Assembly: GCF_005938745.2 (NCBI RefSeq)
Contig: NZ_VCBX02000001.1
Span: 2,762,001-2,826,000 of the forward strand
Direction: 5' to 3'
DNA from: Rhodococcus sp. KBS0724
GTDB taxonomy: Bacteria > Actinomycetota > Actinomycetes > Mycobacteriales > Mycobacteriaceae
Length of the DNA: 64,000 nt
Positions within the stretch are counted from its first letter, which is position 1; the number at the start of each line of letters is the position of its first letter. Positions 28,595 to 37,867 of this stretch are shown here, one piece after another. Made by a program: the position numbers and the translations under genes. Below the pieces are notes generated by a model, which was not told the DNA's origin, did no database searches, and saw nothing but the letters and a program-made list of their open reading frames with translations.

Positions 28595-29566
28595 TCAGCT
28601 GGCGTAGGAGCGCAGCTTCTCGGCACGATCGCCGACACGAAGCTTGCCCATGACCTCACGCTCGATCTGACGCACGCGCTCGCGGGAGAGCCCGAAGAGC
28701 TTGCCGATCTGGTCGAGGGTGCGCGGCTGACCGTCGTCGAGGCCGTAGCGCAGACGGATGACCTGCTGCTCACGCTCGTCGAGGGTGCCGAGCACGCTGC
28801 GGACGTCGCTGTGCAGCAAACCGGCGATGACGGCGTTCTCGGCCGACGTTGCCTCGGCATCTTCGATGAAGTCACCCAAAGGTGCTTCTTCGTCGCTGCC
28901 GACCGGCATGTCCAGGCTTACCGGGTCGCGGCTGTGGTCGAGGAGATCGGCGATCTTGTGCGCCGGGATTCCCGACTCTTCCGCCAATTCCTCGTCGGTC
29001 GCTTCGCGTCCGAGCTGCTGATGGAGTTCGCGTTTGATGCGGGCCAGCTTGTTGACCTGCTCGACAAGATGGACTGGTAGGCGGATGGTGCGGCTCTGAT
29101 CAGCCATTCCGCGCGTGATGGCCTGGCGAATCCACCAGGTGGCGTACGTCGAGAACTTGAAGCCCTTGGCGTAGTCGAACTTCTCCATCGCGCGGATCAG
29201 ACCGAGGTTTCCCTCCTGGATCAGGTCCAGGAGCGGCATGCCGCGTCCGGTGTATCGCTTGGCCAGTGATACGACGAGTCGCAGGTTCGCTTCCAGGAGG
29301 TGGCTACGTGCCGACTCTCCCTCACGAACGATTGTTGCGAGATCCCTCTTCTTGGCAGCTGTCAGGCGCTTTCCCGTAGCCAGAACGTGGCTGGCGTACA
29401 GCCCCGCTTCGATTCGCTTCGCCAGTTCGACTTCGTCTGCTGCTGTCAGCAGTGCGGTGCGACCGATTCCGTTCAGATAGACACGGACCAGGTCTGCTGA
29501 CGGGCTCTGGGCGTCCAGATCCGCAGCGCTCGGACGAATGCGAGTAGTGGTGCTGGGGCTTGTCAT
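28595..29566 (-). CDS. sigB: RNA polymerase primary-like sigma factor SigB
   Basis: This 323-residue group 2 sigma-70 factor carries region 1.2 ([27 protein letters not shown]), region 2 ([46 protein letters not shown]), region 3 and region 4 ([25 protein letters not shown]). It lacks the long Lys/Ala-rich N-terminus of SigA, encoded at 38751, to which the core is closely similar. SigB directs stress and stationary-phase transcription in mycobacteria and corynebacteria. The ATG at 29566 has a GGGAGG site; the longer frame to 29794 is non-coding leader. A SigE/SigH-type promoter lies at 29603-29629. Confidence 0.95.
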   Translation of the reverse strand: MTSPSTTTRIRPSAADLDAQSPSADLVRVYLNGIGRTALLTAADEVELAKRIEAGLYASHVLATGKRLTAAKKRDLATIVREGESARSHLLEANLRLVVSLAKRYTGRGMPLLDLIQEGNLGLIRAMEKFDYAKGFKFSTYATWWIRQAITRGMADQSRTIRLPVHLVEQVNKLARIKRELHQQLGREATDEELAEESGIPAHKIADLLDHSRDPVSLDMPVGSDEEAPLGDFIEDAEATSAENAVIAGLLHSDVRSVLGTLDEREQQVIRLRYGLDDGQPRTLDQIGKLFGLSRERVRQIEREVMGKLRVGDRAEKLRSYAS

Positions 29567-29602
29567 GACTTGCCTCCCTATCGGCGGTCTCTCACAAGGT
29601 TC

Positions 29603-29629
29603 AACGTGTGAGAGTTCCGAGATAGTTCC
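29603..29629 (-). promoter_or_regulatory. SigE/SigH-type promoter of sigB
   Basis: On the minus strand GGAAC (29629-29625) and CGTT (29606-29603) are separated by exactly 18 bases, matching the GGAAC-N16-18-CGTT promoters of SigE/SigH-class ECF factors, which drive sigB in mycobacteria. A start point near 29596 would give a leader of about 30 bases. An inverted repeat CTCTCACA/TGTGAGAG (29589-29614) overlaps the -10 part and could bind a regulator. Confidence 0.75.
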
Positions 29630-29729
29630 CGCAGCGATTTCGTCGAAATGGCTCTGACCTGCTGTGTTCCCGCGACTGTCCTGAGAAGTTGCTGAGAACC
29701 CGAAAATCTGCAACCCAATCGGAACTGAG

Positions 29730-31214
29730 TTACGTGACCGGCAACACCAATCCGTGACGTACGAGTGACACGAGCAGAGCGACGACGCCGGCACTCAGAT
29801 CGTCGGGGTCTTCACCGTTCGCGGCGGCAAGAAGTTCCACCAATTCCCCGGCAACTAGTCCGTCTGCCCGCAGCCCGGCCAGTAGTGCGGCACCGAGGTC
29901 GTCGATCTCGTGCTGCCAGTGTGGTCCGTTGCCGCGGTGAATCCGTGTGACAACCTGCTGCCACCCTTCTTCGCCGGGCAGATAGACGCGTTCGAGGGCG
30001 GTGTTCGGATCGACGACAAACCGTTCCTGCAACACGTCGTGGTCACGCAGCCATGCGACGCGGTCGAAGTACGCGAGCGCCTCCGGTCCGAGTGGGTCGG
30101 AGAAACCGTGGAGGAGGTCCTCGGCCATCAAGTCCGTCGGAGCGTCCGTTCGGCGCAGGAAGACGAAGCCGAATCCCACTCCTTCTACGTTCGACTCCTC
30201 GAGATGATCGAGCCATGCATTGGCGCGCTCCTCGGTGGCTGGGTCCCGCGGGTCCTGGCCGCCATCCTTGAGCCAGGTCCCCACGTAGAGTGCAGGATCG
30301 GCGACATCACGCTGCACCACCCAGGCGTCGACGCCGTGTGCCGGGAGCCACGATGCGATCCGTGATCGCCAGTCTTCGCCTTCGATATGTACCCACGACG
30401 CGAGCAGAGCGGCAGTCCCACCGGGATTCAGATAGTCGACGGACCGCGAGATCATCAGTTCGCTGGCGCCGTCGAGATCGAGACCGGAATCTCGATAGGT
30501 GTGGTGAACGCGCGCCTCACCGACGACAAACGGGGGATTGGCGACAACTTGGTCGAAGGTTCGTCCTTCGATGGGTTCGAACCACGAACCCTGATGCAAC
30601 TCGACGTCGAGGCCGTTGAGCGCCATGGTTGTGGCGGTGAGATCGATCGCGCGTTGGTTGATATCCGTCGCGGTGACGGAATCGGCGTAGGTCTTGGCGT
30701 GCAGGGCCTGGATTCCGCAGCCCGTGCCCACATCGAGAACACTTCCGACGCGAGAGGTCGGCGTTGCCTGCAGTAGTGACAGTGACGCGTGCCCAACGCC
30801 GAGTACATGGTCGCTGGTCGTGGACTGCTTCGGCCGAATTCCGCCGTCCAGGTCCGAAATCACCCAATGGTCGCCGGCGCCGACGTCGATGGGCCGCAGA
30901 TCCACGGCGGCACGTACAGCGGAGTCGGCCGAGATTTCCAGCAGACCTGCCTCGATCGCATCGTCGACGGTCAGCGGCGCCAGTGCGGCGGCGACGTCGT
31001 CGCGAGCACAGTCGTCGGCCAGAAGGAACAACCGGATGAGAACACCGATGTCACCGTGCTCACGGCTCGCGCGTCGCACCGGAACCGGTTCACTGCGACC
31101 GAGCGCTGCGTGAACTTCCGGACCGAGCAGCTCGAGCAGGGTGTCGGTGTCGAACTGATTGCGCAGCAGCGCCGTGCGCAGCGCAGGGGTGATGGACAGG
31201 AGTGTTGTGCTCAC
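29730..31214 (-). CDS. Class I SAM-dependent methyltransferase, N5-glutamine methyltransferase-like (DUF7059)
   Basis: This 494-residue protein has an N-terminal helical DUF7059-type domain (about 1-130), a Rossmann methyltransferase core with [12 protein letters not shown] (SAM motif I, near residue 165) and the catalytic-site motif NPPF (near 233), and a C-terminal accessory domain of about 180 residues. The NPPF motif is shared by enzymes that methylate glutamine amides or exocyclic amines of nucleic-acid bases, such as PrmC and RlmG, so the target may be a protein or rRNA; which one is not visible. It ends about 160 bp upstream of the sigB start codon on the same strand. Confidence 0.8.
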   Translation of the reverse strand: MSTTLLSITPALRTALLRNQFDTDTLLELLGPEVHAALGRSEPVPVRRASREHGDIGVLIRLFLLADDCARDDVAAALAPLTVDDAIEAGLLEISADSAVRAAVDLRPIDVGAGDHWVISDLDGGIRPKQSTTSDHVLGVGHASLSLLQATPTSRVGSVLDVGTGCGIQALHAKTYADSVTATDINQRAIDLTATTMALNGLDVELHQGSWFEPIEGRTFDQVVANPPFVVGEARVHHTYRDSGLDLDGASELMISRSVDYLNPGGTAALLASWVHIEGEDWRSRIASWLPAHGVDAWVVQRDVADPALYVGTWLKDGGQDPRDPATEERANAWLDHLEESNVEGVGFGFVFLRRTDAPTDLMAEDLLHGFSDPLGPEALAYFDRVAWLRDHDVLQERFVVDPNTALERVYLPGEEGWQQVVTRIHRGNGPHWQHEIDDLGAALLAGLRADGLVAGELVELLAAANGEDPDDLSAGVVALLVSLVRHGLVLPVT

Positions 31215-31256
31215 CCGGACATTCTCGCAGGCGACAACTTTCGCCCGGGTGACGCG

Positions 31257-31616
31257 TCAACTCTCGATGATGTGATGTGGACTGGACTCGATCTCGCCGG
31301 CGTTGTGGCGTCGGCCGTCGTAGCGACTCGGTTCGTCCTTCGTGCGCGGTGGTCGATCATTTGCGATGAGGACCGCGATCCACGGAAGTGGGATGGACGC
31401 ACCGATGATCAGCATCGAGACCCAGCCGTTCTCCCAAATGCCATAGGCGATAGCAGCCAGAATCAACGCGGGGAAACGGAAAGCCATGATCGTCATGTAC
31501 TTCCGCACGCGCGCTTTGTGCTGCTCGTCGATGGACAACTGTGCTTCGGTGATCAGTACGGGATTGTCGGGTGTTCCGGCTTCGTCGGAGTGACCGAACG
31601 CGCCATTTCGTGCCAT
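31257..31616 (-). CDS. DUF3099 family membrane protein
   Basis: This 119-residue protein reads MARNGAFGHSDEAGTP and contains PVLITEAQLSIDEQHKARVRKYM followed by two transmembrane segments (about residues 42-58 and 63-82, FPALILAAIAYGIW and WVSMLIIGASIPLPWIAVLI). A polar C-terminal tail follows. This is the DUF3099 pattern found in actinobacteria; function is unknown. The start at 31616 avoids reading through the divergent DUF3039 gene and its promoter. DUF3099 and DUF3039 lie head-to-head here. Confidence 0.8.
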   Translation of the reverse strand: MARNGAFGHSDEAGTPDNPVLITEAQLSIDEQHKARVRKYMTIMAFRFPALILAAIAYGIWENGWVSMLIIGASIPLPWIAVLIANDRPPRTKDEPSRYDGRRHNAGEIESSPHHIIES

Positions 31617-31701
31617 AGCTCCACTGTTCCACTCTCGGCCGACAATTGCACACGCGGCCCGACGGTCGCACCGCGCTCGTGGAGACGGCATTATTGGAGG
31701 T

Positions 31702-31938
31702 ATGAGCACCCAAACCAAGGAACGCCCCGACGTCTCGACCGACGAAACGACCGATGACGACACCCCGAAGTTCTTTCACTACGTCAAGAAGAACAAGATC
31801 GCCGAAAGTGCAGTGATGGGCACGCATGTGGTTGCACTGTGCGGCGAGGTCTTTCCGGTCACCAAGTCGGCAAAGCCGGGATCGCCCGTGTGCCCCGACT
31901 GCAAGAAGATCTACGAAGGGCTTCGCAAAGGCGAATGA
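31702..31938 (+). CDS. DUF3039 family zinc-ribbon-like protein
   Basis: This 78-residue protein has an acidic, disordered N-terminus followed by PKFFHYVKKNKIAESAVMGTHVVALCGEVFPV and CPDCKKIYEGL. The His, the single Cys in ALCGE and the CPxC pair could bind zinc. It is conserved in actinobacteria (DUF3039) without known function. Its neighbours, DUF3099 upstream and a helicase further downstream, recur with it in related genomes as far as I recall. Its last 28 bp overlap the convergent BrkB gene. Confidence 0.85.
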   Translation: MSTQTKERPDVSTDETTDDDTPKFFHYVKKNKIAESAVMGTHVVALCGEVFPVTKSAKPGSPVCPDCKKIYEGLRKGE

Positions 31939-33158
31939 CCGGGTAGTCGGGACCGGCCTCGCTGCGCCGGATCCGACCCGTAGTCCGAACTCGGCGACTC
32001 GACAGTGTCAGCGCAGTCGGTCGCCGAGTTCGTCTCTGCTCCCATGCCGTCGCAATCCTTGCCGTCCGGGTTGGCGCGCCGACTTCGCGGTCGACCGTAC
32101 GTCGGCACTGCTGCCGGATCGGCTTTGTCACCCGATACTCGAATCGGACTGGTTGCCAGGTGCCACGTCAGAGTGGTCACGGGCCCCGCGCTGTTGTCGT
32201 CCTCCTGCTGTGCGGCCAGCCACTCACGGACCTGTTCCAGTCGCGTCGCTCGCGCCGGCCAGAATTCCTGCACCGTCGCGTTGAACTCGGCTCCGAGTAC
32301 CACCGCAAAGCCGAGGAAGAACGTGAACAGCAGGAAGGCGATCGGCGTAGCCAAGGCTCCGTAGGTGTAGCCGGTGCCGGTGACAAAGCCCAGGTACCAG
32401 CGCAATCCGGTGCTCGCGGCCATGAAGAACACACCCGCGACCAGTGCGCCGGCAAGAAGTCGATGCCACGGCAGGGACTTCGGCAACGCGACTTTGTACA
32501 GCGTTGTCAGACCGATGATGACCAGCAAGCCAACGGCCGGGTAGTAAAACGTGTCGACGAGGTTCGAGCCCACGTCGTACCACGACGGCGGCAACACACG
32601 GCCGATCATCGTCGGACCCAGTGCGACCATCGGCAGGATGAACACTGCCAACCCGAGGAACATCACGTAGAGCAGCAGGGCAAAAATCCGTTGCCAGATC
32701 GGGTTACGTGCATCCTTCTGACCGTGCGCTTCGACAATCGAATCCACGAACGTCGAGATCGCCGACGAACCGGCCCACAGTGACAGCAGGAATCCGACCG
32801 AGATGATTTCCGGCCGGCCACGTTGAAGAACGTCGGTGACCGTCGGCCTGATGATCTGATCGACGACGTTTTCACTGAAGACAGTTCCGCTGAACGTGAC
32901 GATCTTCGACTCGATGATCTCGACGGTGTTCGGTCCGAACCAGCCGCCGATGTAGCCGATCATGCCGAGCAACCCCAGCAGTAGCGGGGCAAGTGAGAGC
33001 GTCTGCCAGAATGCGGCCGTTGCGGCTTTGGCGAAGATCGAGTCATCCCAGGCCTTGCTCAGAGTGCGGCCGATCAGCTGCCCCGTGCGGCGCAGCGGAT
33101 GCCATCTGCGGTGATGCAGATCACTTCCGTGCGTCGTCGGGCCCGCCTTGTCACTCAT
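31911..33158 (-). CDS. YihY/virulence factor BrkB family membrane protein
   Basis: This 415-residue protein reads MSDKAGPTTHGSD and has the YihY/BrkB layout: an amphipathic N-terminus with SIFAKAATAAFWQTLSLAPLLLGLLGMI, five to six transmembrane segments to about residue 300, and YLGFVTGTGYTYGALATPIAFLLFTFFLGFAVVLGAEFNA in the last membrane part. The C-terminal 100 residues are hydrophilic and unrelated to the family core. BrkB-like proteins are proposed to take part in envelope lipid transport, but the role in actinobacteria is not established. ATG 33158 is favoured over the GTG two codons upstream. Confidence 0.85.
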   Translation of the reverse strand: MSDKAGPTTHGSDLHHRRWHPLRRTGQLIGRTLSKAWDDSIFAKAATAAFWQTLSLAPLLLGLLGMIGYIGGWFGPNTVEIIESKIVTFSGTVFSENVVDQIIRPTVTDVLQRGRPEIISVGFLLSLWAGSSAISTFVDSIVEAHGQKDARNPIWQRIFALLLYVMFLGLAVFILPMVALGPTMIGRVLPPSWYDVGSNLVDTFYYPAVGLLVIIGLTTLYKVALPKSLPWHRLLAGALVAGVFFMAASTGLRWYLGFVTGTGYTYGALATPIAFLLFTFFLGFAVVLGAEFNATVQEFWPARATRLEQVREWLAAQQEDDNSAGPVTTLTWHLATSPIRVSGDKADPAAVPTYGRPRSRRANPDGKDCDGMGAETNSATDCADTVESPSSDYGSDPAQRGRSRLPGHSPLRSPS

Positions 33159-33187
33159 AATCACTCCAGCATTCCTGATGACACGCC

Positions 33188-33282
33188 CCGATGCCCAACC
33201 GCGGCGTCGCCGTGTCGCATATTTTTCCGCGGCGAGGGTTGCGCCTGCGATCTCGTGAAACCTCGCCGCGGGAGGGCATCGG
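33188..33282. repeat. Nested inverted repeat with two competing stems
   Basis: CCGATGCCC-AA-CCGCGGCG (33188-33206) pairs with CGCCGCGG-GA-GGGCATCGG (33264-33282), giving 17 base pairs around a 2x2 internal loop. A second copy, CCGCGGCGAGG (33227-33237), can instead pair perfectly with CCTCGCCGCGG (33261-33271), using the same right arm. The two structures exclude each other. The element lies in the 254 bp between the divergent BrkB and helicase genes, about 130 bp before the helicase start, so it is not a simple terminator. Confidence 0.6.
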
Positions 33283-33412
33283 TAGTGAATCCGGCCATGC
33301 CCGGGTGTTCGGGTGCGGCTTTCGTCGGTAGCGACAGTTAGGCTCGTCGCCGGACATTCATGAAAAATCTAGGAGCGCGAGGCAATAGTGCGATTCCAGT
33401 GGAGGCGCGCTT

Positions 33413-35194
33413 ATGACGTCTGAGACAACGGCGACAGAAGTGACAGGGGCAGCCGAAGTGAACAACTCGACCGAGAGTGCCGGAGCGCAACCGACGGCAT
33501 CGACGGGGTCGCTTCGCGCGTGGCAGCGGCGTGCACTCACCAAGTACTTGGCAAGCAGTCCTCGCGATTTTCTCGCGGTGGCAACCCCGGGTGCCGGTAA
33601 GACGACATTCGCGCTGCGGGTGGCGTCGGAACTGCTTCGCGACCGGACCGTCGACCAGATCACCGTCGTTGCTCCCACCGAGCACCTCAAGCATCAGTGG
33701 GCAGAATCGGCCCAGCGTTCAGGCTTGTCGTTGGATTCACGGTTCTCCAACTCCACCGGCCAGACGTCCAGCGACTATCACGGCGTCGTTCTGACGTATG
33801 CACAGGTTGCGGCGCATCCCACGAAGCACCGGGTCCGGACCGAAGGTCGCAAGACCCTCGTCATTCTCGACGAGATCCACCACGGCGGCGACGCAAAAAG
33901 TTGGGGCGAGGCAATCCAGGAGGCGTTCGGTGACGCCACTCGGCGTCTGGCGCTGACCGGAACTCCGTTCCGAAGTGACGACAGCGCAATACCTTTCATT
34001 CAGTACGAGCCGGACAAAGAGGGATTGCTGCGCTCCAAAGCCGATCATTCCTACGGTTACTCGGACGCGCTCAAGGACGGTGTTGTCCGTCCGGTTGTCT
34101 TCCTCGCATATTCCGGTGAGGCCCGCTGGCGCAACAACGCCGGCGAAGAATTCACCGCCAGACTCGGTGAGCCGCTCAGTGCAGAGCAGACCGCCCGAGC
34201 CTGGCGTACGGCACTCGACCCTGCCGGCGATTGGATTCCCGCCGTCCTGCAAGCAGCAGACACCCGTTTGGGGCAGCTGCGTTCCACCGGCATGCCAGAC
34301 GCCGGTGGATTGGTCATCGCCACCGACCAGACTGTCGCTCGCGAATATGCCAAGGCGTTGACGGCAATCACGGGGGAGGAGCCCACCGTGGTTCTCTCCG
34401 ACGACCCCACCGCGTCCAAGCGCATTGCGGAATTCGGTGCGAGCGATCAGAAATGGATGGTCGCGGTGCGCATGGTGTCGGAGGGCGTGGACGTTCCGCG
34501 TCTGGCCGTCGGCGTGTACGCGACCAGTGCATCGACACCGCTGTACTTCGCGCAGGCCATCGGACGATTCGTGCGTTCACGGCGAAAAGGTGAGACCGCC
34601 AGCGTCTTCTTGCCGTCGGTACCGGTCCTGTTGGACCTTGCAGCGCAGTTGGAGGCTCAGCGCGATCACGTCCTGGGCAAGCCGCACCGCGAAAAGGACG
34701 GTCTCGACGACGACCTCCTCGCGGACGCCAACAAGCAGAAGGACGAACTCGGCGAGGAAGAAAAAGCGTTCACGTCGCTCGGCGCCGACGCCGAGCTCGA
34801 CCAGGTGATCTACGACGGCGCCTCGTTCGGAACCGCTACGTTCTCCGGCAGCGACGAGGAAGCCGACTATCTCGGGCTGCCCGGTCTGCTCGATCCCGAT
34901 CAGATGCGCGCACTGCTGCGTCAACGCCAGGCCGAGCAGGTGAACAACAACACCGCCAAAGCGGCTGCTCCCGCGCCGACCGCCGCGGTGGTGGCGGAAC
35001 GTGCCGCAACTGCCGACCAACTCGGTGCTTTGCGACGCGAGCTGAACGGCCTGGTCGCGATGAACGTGCACCGCACCGGACGGCCGCACGGAATCATTCA
35101 TGCCGAACTGCGTCGCGTGTGCGGTGGCCCGCCGACGGCAATTGCCACGGTCGATCAGCTCACCGAGCGCATTGCGATTCTGCGTAGCTGGTAG
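33413..35194 (+). CDS. DEAD/DEAH-box superfamily 2 helicase
   Basis: This 593-residue ATPase has Walker A TPGAGKTT (about 58-65), DEIHH as motif II (about 152-156), ALTGTPFRSD (motif III) and a helicase C domain with MVSEGVDVPRL and QAIGRFVR (motif VI). It resembles UvrB/RecG-like and restriction-enzyme type III/Res-family helicases of actinobacteria. A long charged region and a helical C-terminus with HAELRRVCGGPP follow. DNA or RNA substrate is not known. It is transcribed alone; a strong hairpin follows at 35212-35246, and an inverted-repeat element lies in its upstream region. Confidence 0.85.
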   Translation: MTSETTATEVTGAAEVNNSTESAGAQPTASTGSLRAWQRRALTKYLASSPRDFLAVATPGAGKTTFALRVASELLRDRTVDQITVVAPTEHLKHQWAESAQRSGLSLDSRFSNSTGQTSSDYHGVVLTYAQVAAHPTKHRVRTEGRKTLVILDEIHHGGDAKSWGEAIQEAFGDATRRLALTGTPFRSDDSAIPFIQYEPDKEGLLRSKADHSYGYSDALKDGVVRPVVFLAYSGEARWRNNAGEEFTARLGEPLSAEQTARAWRTALDPAGDWIPAVLQAADTRLGQLRSTGMPDAGGLVIATDQTVAREYAKALTAITGEEPTVVLSDDPTASKRIAEFGASDQKWMVAVRMVSEGVDVPRLAVGVYATSASTPLYFAQAIGRFVRSRRKGETASVFLPSVPVLLDLAAQLEAQRDHVLGKPHREKDGLDDDLLADANKQKDELGEEEKAFTSLGADAELDQVIYDGASFGTATFSGSDEEADYLGLPGLLDPDQMRALLRQRQAEQVNNNTAKAAAPAPTAAVVAERAATADQLGALRRELNGLVAMNVHRTGRPHGIIHAELRRVCGGPPTAIATVDQLTERIAILRSW

Positions 35195-35211
35195 AAATCC
35201 TGCAGACGGCA

Positions 35212-35246
35212 AAACGGGCGATCACAGTGATTGTGATCGCCCGTTT
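35212..35246. terminator. Terminator after the helicase gene
   Basis: AAACGGGCGATCACA (35212-35226) and its exact complement (35232-35246) form a 15-bp stem with a 5-base loop, ending in TTT. It lies 17 bp past the helicase stop and can also serve the convergent DUF7455 gene. Confidence 0.9.
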
Positions 35247-35293
35247 CGGCGTTCATGGTGCGCCTCGCGAAGAGGCCACCCCCGGCTGACAGG

Positions 35294-35485
35294 TTAGTTT
35301 GCGGGTTCGCTCTCGGAGACAACGGCATTCATCTCGCGAAGTCGATCCGCGTGTTCGGTTGCGTGGTGTCCGCAGAAGAGAAGCTCGCCGCCGGTGGGAA
35401 GCACGGCGCGTACGCGTGCTCCGGCACCGCACCGGTCGCACCGGTCGGCAGCGGTCAACTGTGGGCTGGTCAGTGTTCCGGGCAT
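35294..35485 (-). CDS. DUF7455 family small zinc-ribbon protein
   Basis: This 63-residue protein has LTAADRCDRCGAGARVRAVLPTGGELLFCGHHATEH. CxxC followed by CGHH makes a likely zinc site. It belongs to the DUF7455-type proteins of actinobacteria, often encoded beside sigma factors and helicases; function is unknown. The 234 bp upstream to the DUF952 gene at 35720 contain no gene and should hold both promoters. Confidence 0.8.
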   Translation of the reverse strand: MPGTLTSPQLTAADRCDRCGAGARVRAVLPTGGELLFCGHHATEHADRLREMNAVVSESEPAN

Positions 35486-35719
35486 GACTCCTCCGTACTG
35501 GCTTGACGGCTTTCGTGCCGCGTGCCTGGGGCCTGGTCCGCCGCGTCGGAATGGCGCGGTAGATCCACTCTTACAGACGTTTGGCGTTCATGGGTTGTTC
35601 CCGGAAGAGTTTCTTAGTGTTGTGTCTCACTGGAAATGCGCTGGGCAGGCATTCTTCGGGCAGAATTGTTCGCTGAGAGCTGATTCAAATCCGCGTGTGC
35701 AGAGCGATATTCTGGGGCG

Positions 35720-36097
35720 ATGAATCAGGAATCCGGAACGGACGTCGACGCATCGGTCGAGTTGCTCCATATGTGCACACAGGCCGAATGGGAGCGCGCG
35801 CGAGAGATCGGCCGGCGCGTCCCGGACGGATTTGCCGCTGAGGGGTTTGTGCACATGTCGACGCCCATGCAGGTTCATCTGCCGGCCAACCGGATCTTCG
35901 CGGGCCGAGACGACATAGTATTGCTCGCCCTGGATCCGGCTCTGCTGGGAGCTGAAGTGAAGTGGGAACCTGGCGTGCCGTCGGATCCCGATTCGATGCG
36001 TTTCCCGCATCTGTTCGGTCCGATTCCCGTCGCCGCTGTCACTGCCGTTACCGCGTACGTTCGCGACGAGAACGGTGCGTTTCCGGCGTTGCGCTGA
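35720..36097 (+). CDS. DUF952 domain-containing protein
   Basis: This 125-residue soluble protein has the DUF952 pattern: LLHMCTQAEWERAREIGR, GFVHMSTPMQVHLPANRIFAGRDDIVLLALDPALLGAEVKWE and FPHLFGPIPVAAVTAV. The fold is predicted to be mono-ADP-ribosyltransferase-like, with conserved HxS and Arg residues, but activity has not been shown for most members. It precedes the cation-efflux gene pair by 86 bp on the same strand, so co-expression is possible though not certain. Confidence 0.85.
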   Translation: MNQESGTDVDASVELLHMCTQAEWERAREIGRRVPDGFAAEGFVHMSTPMQVHLPANRIFAGRDDIVLLALDPALLGAEVKWEPGVPSDPDSMRFPHLFGPIPVAAVTAVTAYVRDENGAFPALR

Positions 36098-36183
36098 CGC
36101 AATCGAATCTGCCTCGCGGCGCCGGCCGACGATAATTTCGCCCTCCTGCGAAACTTGTCACAGATCGGCGCTACCGTTGATAT

Positions 36184-36666
36184 ATGAATGTAGAAGTCAC
36201 CCCTCTGCCGGGCATCGGGACTCGTAAGGATTTTGTCCTCGCTTCCGGTCGCCGCGTGGGTGTCGTCACTCATCGTGACGGACATACGGACCTCATCGTG
36301 TCCAAGGAAAACGATCCTGATGCGTGCGCCGCGTCGTTGCCGCTCACCACGGAAGAGGCCGCTGCACTGAGCAACCTGCTCGGTGCGCCGCAGCTCGTGG
36401 CCCAGCTCGAAGACGAACACAGCGACATACCCGGGATCAGAACCAAACAGCTGTACATCAAGGACGGTTCCCGTTACGACGGACAGACACTCGGCGATAC
36501 CGGGATGCGGACACGCACCGGCGTCTCGATCGTCGCTGTGATGCGTGCCGGCCAGGTGAATCCGTCGCCGAACCCCGACTACACGTTTACCGGAGGCGAT
36601 CTGCTGGTGGCAGTCGGTACACCCGACGGCTTGGCTGCCGCTGCAAAAATTCTGACCAACGGCTGA
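36184..36666 (+). CDS. Regulatory subunit of cation:proton antiporter (KhtT-like, TrkA-C domain)
   Basis: This 160-residue cytosolic protein has an N-terminal domain (PLPGIGTRKDFVLASGRRVGVVTHRDG, typical of KhtT) and a C-terminal RCK_C/TrkA-C domain (about 90-160, YDGQTLGDTGMRTRTGVSIVAVMR ... GDLLVAVGTPDGL). It lies 7 bp before an antiporter gene of the KhtU type. In Bacillus, KhtT gates the K+/H+ antiporter KhtU in response to nucleotides (c-di-AMP) and pH. The same gating of potassium efflux is likely here; the ligand is unknown. Confidence 0.88.
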   Translation: MNVEVTPLPGIGTRKDFVLASGRRVGVVTHRDGHTDLIVSKENDPDACAASLPLTTEEAAALSNLLGAPQLVAQLEDEHSDIPGIRTKQLYIKDGSRYDGQTLGDTGMRTRTGVSIVAVMRAGQVNPSPNPDYTFTGGDLLVAVGTPDGLAAAAKILTNG

Positions 36667-36673
36667 CGGGCAG

Positions 36674-37846
36674 GTGGATACAACCACACTTGCACTCATC
36701 GAACTGGGCGCGGTCTTCTTCGCGCTAGGACTTCTAGGAAGGCTCGCAGCACGATTCGGCATGTCGCCGATCCCGTTCTATCTGATCGGTGGCCTGTGCT
36801 TCGGTCAGGGTGGATTCATCCAACTCGGCGACATCGGCGAATTTGCTCACCTCGCAAGCGAAATCGGCATCGTGCTTCTCCTGCTCCTGTTGGGGCTCGA
36901 GTACACCGCTGCCGAATTGATGACCGGGCTCAAACGGTCGAGGGTTGCCGGCATCGTCGATATCGTTCTCAACGCCACGCCAGGCGCCGTAGTCGGTCTG
37001 ATGCTCGGGTGGGGTGTTGTCGGTGCCACAGTCATGGCCGGCGTCACCTACATCTCGTCGTCGGGAATTATCGCCAAAGTTCTCAGCGACCTCGGACGCC
37101 TGGGCAACCGCGAAACACCGGTCGTCCTCTCGATTCTCGTGTTCGAGGATCTTGCGATGGCGGTGTACCTGCCGATCCTGACGGCGATGCTCGCGGGCGT
37201 CAGCTTCATGGGTGGACTCGAAGCTGTGGGAATTTCGCTGCTGGTCATCACCGTCGTGTTGGTGGTGGCCTTGCGATACGGACGGTATGTCTCGGCCCTG
37301 CTGGACAGTCCGGACAGCGAGACATTGCTGCTCAAGTTGCTCGGTGCCGCGCTGCTGGTAGCCGGCGTCAGTTCCGCAATGCAGGTCTCCGCAGCGGTGG
37401 GCGCCTTCCTGCTCGGCATTGCGATTTCGGGTTCGACTGCCCATAACGCCAGTCGGGTGCTCGAGCCTCTTCGTGATCTTTTTGCGGCGATGTTCTTCGT
37501 GGTGTTCGGACTCAGTACCGATCCGAGCACAATTCCACCGGTACTCGGGTGGGCCGCGATCCTGGCCGTCGTCACCGCGCTCACGAAACTGATCACCGGG
37601 GCATGGGCGGCCAAACGTCAGGGTGTGGCCAGGATGGGTCAGGCCAGGGCAGGCGCGGCACTGATTGCCCGCGGCGAATTCTCGATCATCATCGCGGGTC
37701 TGGCAGTGTCCGCGGGTGCCGTGGAACCGGAACTTGCTGCGCTCGCAACGGCGTACGTGCTTCTGATGGCCGTGATCGGTCCTGTTGCGGCGCGAGTTGT
37801 CGAACCGGTCACCTCGTTGTACATCAAAGTTCGCACAAAGTCCTGA
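36674..37846 (+). CDS. Cation:proton antiporter (CPA2 family, KhtU-like)
   Basis: This 390-residue protein starts at a GTG 7 bp after the regulatory-subunit stop. About 12 transmembrane segments are visible. FEDLAMAVYLPIL holds an acidic pair typical of the CPA2 ion-binding site, and SSSGIIAKVL precedes it. Like KhtU it has no C-terminal cytosolic RCK domain; that function is on the separate upstream protein. It should export K+ (or Na+) in exchange for protons. A potassium import system is encoded at 47868-51441, so both directions of potassium flux are represented in the window. Confidence 0.88.
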   Translation: MDTTTLALIELGAVFFALGLLGRLAARFGMSPIPFYLIGGLCFGQGGFIQLGDIGEFAHLASEIGIVLLLLLLGLEYTAAELMTGLKRSRVAGIVDIVLNATPGAVVGLMLGWGVVGATVMAGVTYISSSGIIAKVLSDLGRLGNRETPVVLSILVFEDLAMAVYLPILTAMLAGVSFMGGLEAVGISLLVITVVLVVALRYGRYVSALLDSPDSETLLLKLLGAALLVAGVSSAMQVSAAVGAFLLGIAISGSTAHNASRVLEPLRDLFAAMFFVVFGLSTDPSTIPPVLGWAAILAVVTALTKLITGAWAAKRQGVARMGQARAGAALIARGEFSIIIAGLAVSAGAVEPELAALATAYVLLMAVIGPVAARVVEPVTSLYIKVRTKS

Positions 37847-37867
37847 TTGCGACAATATTCTGTTCCG

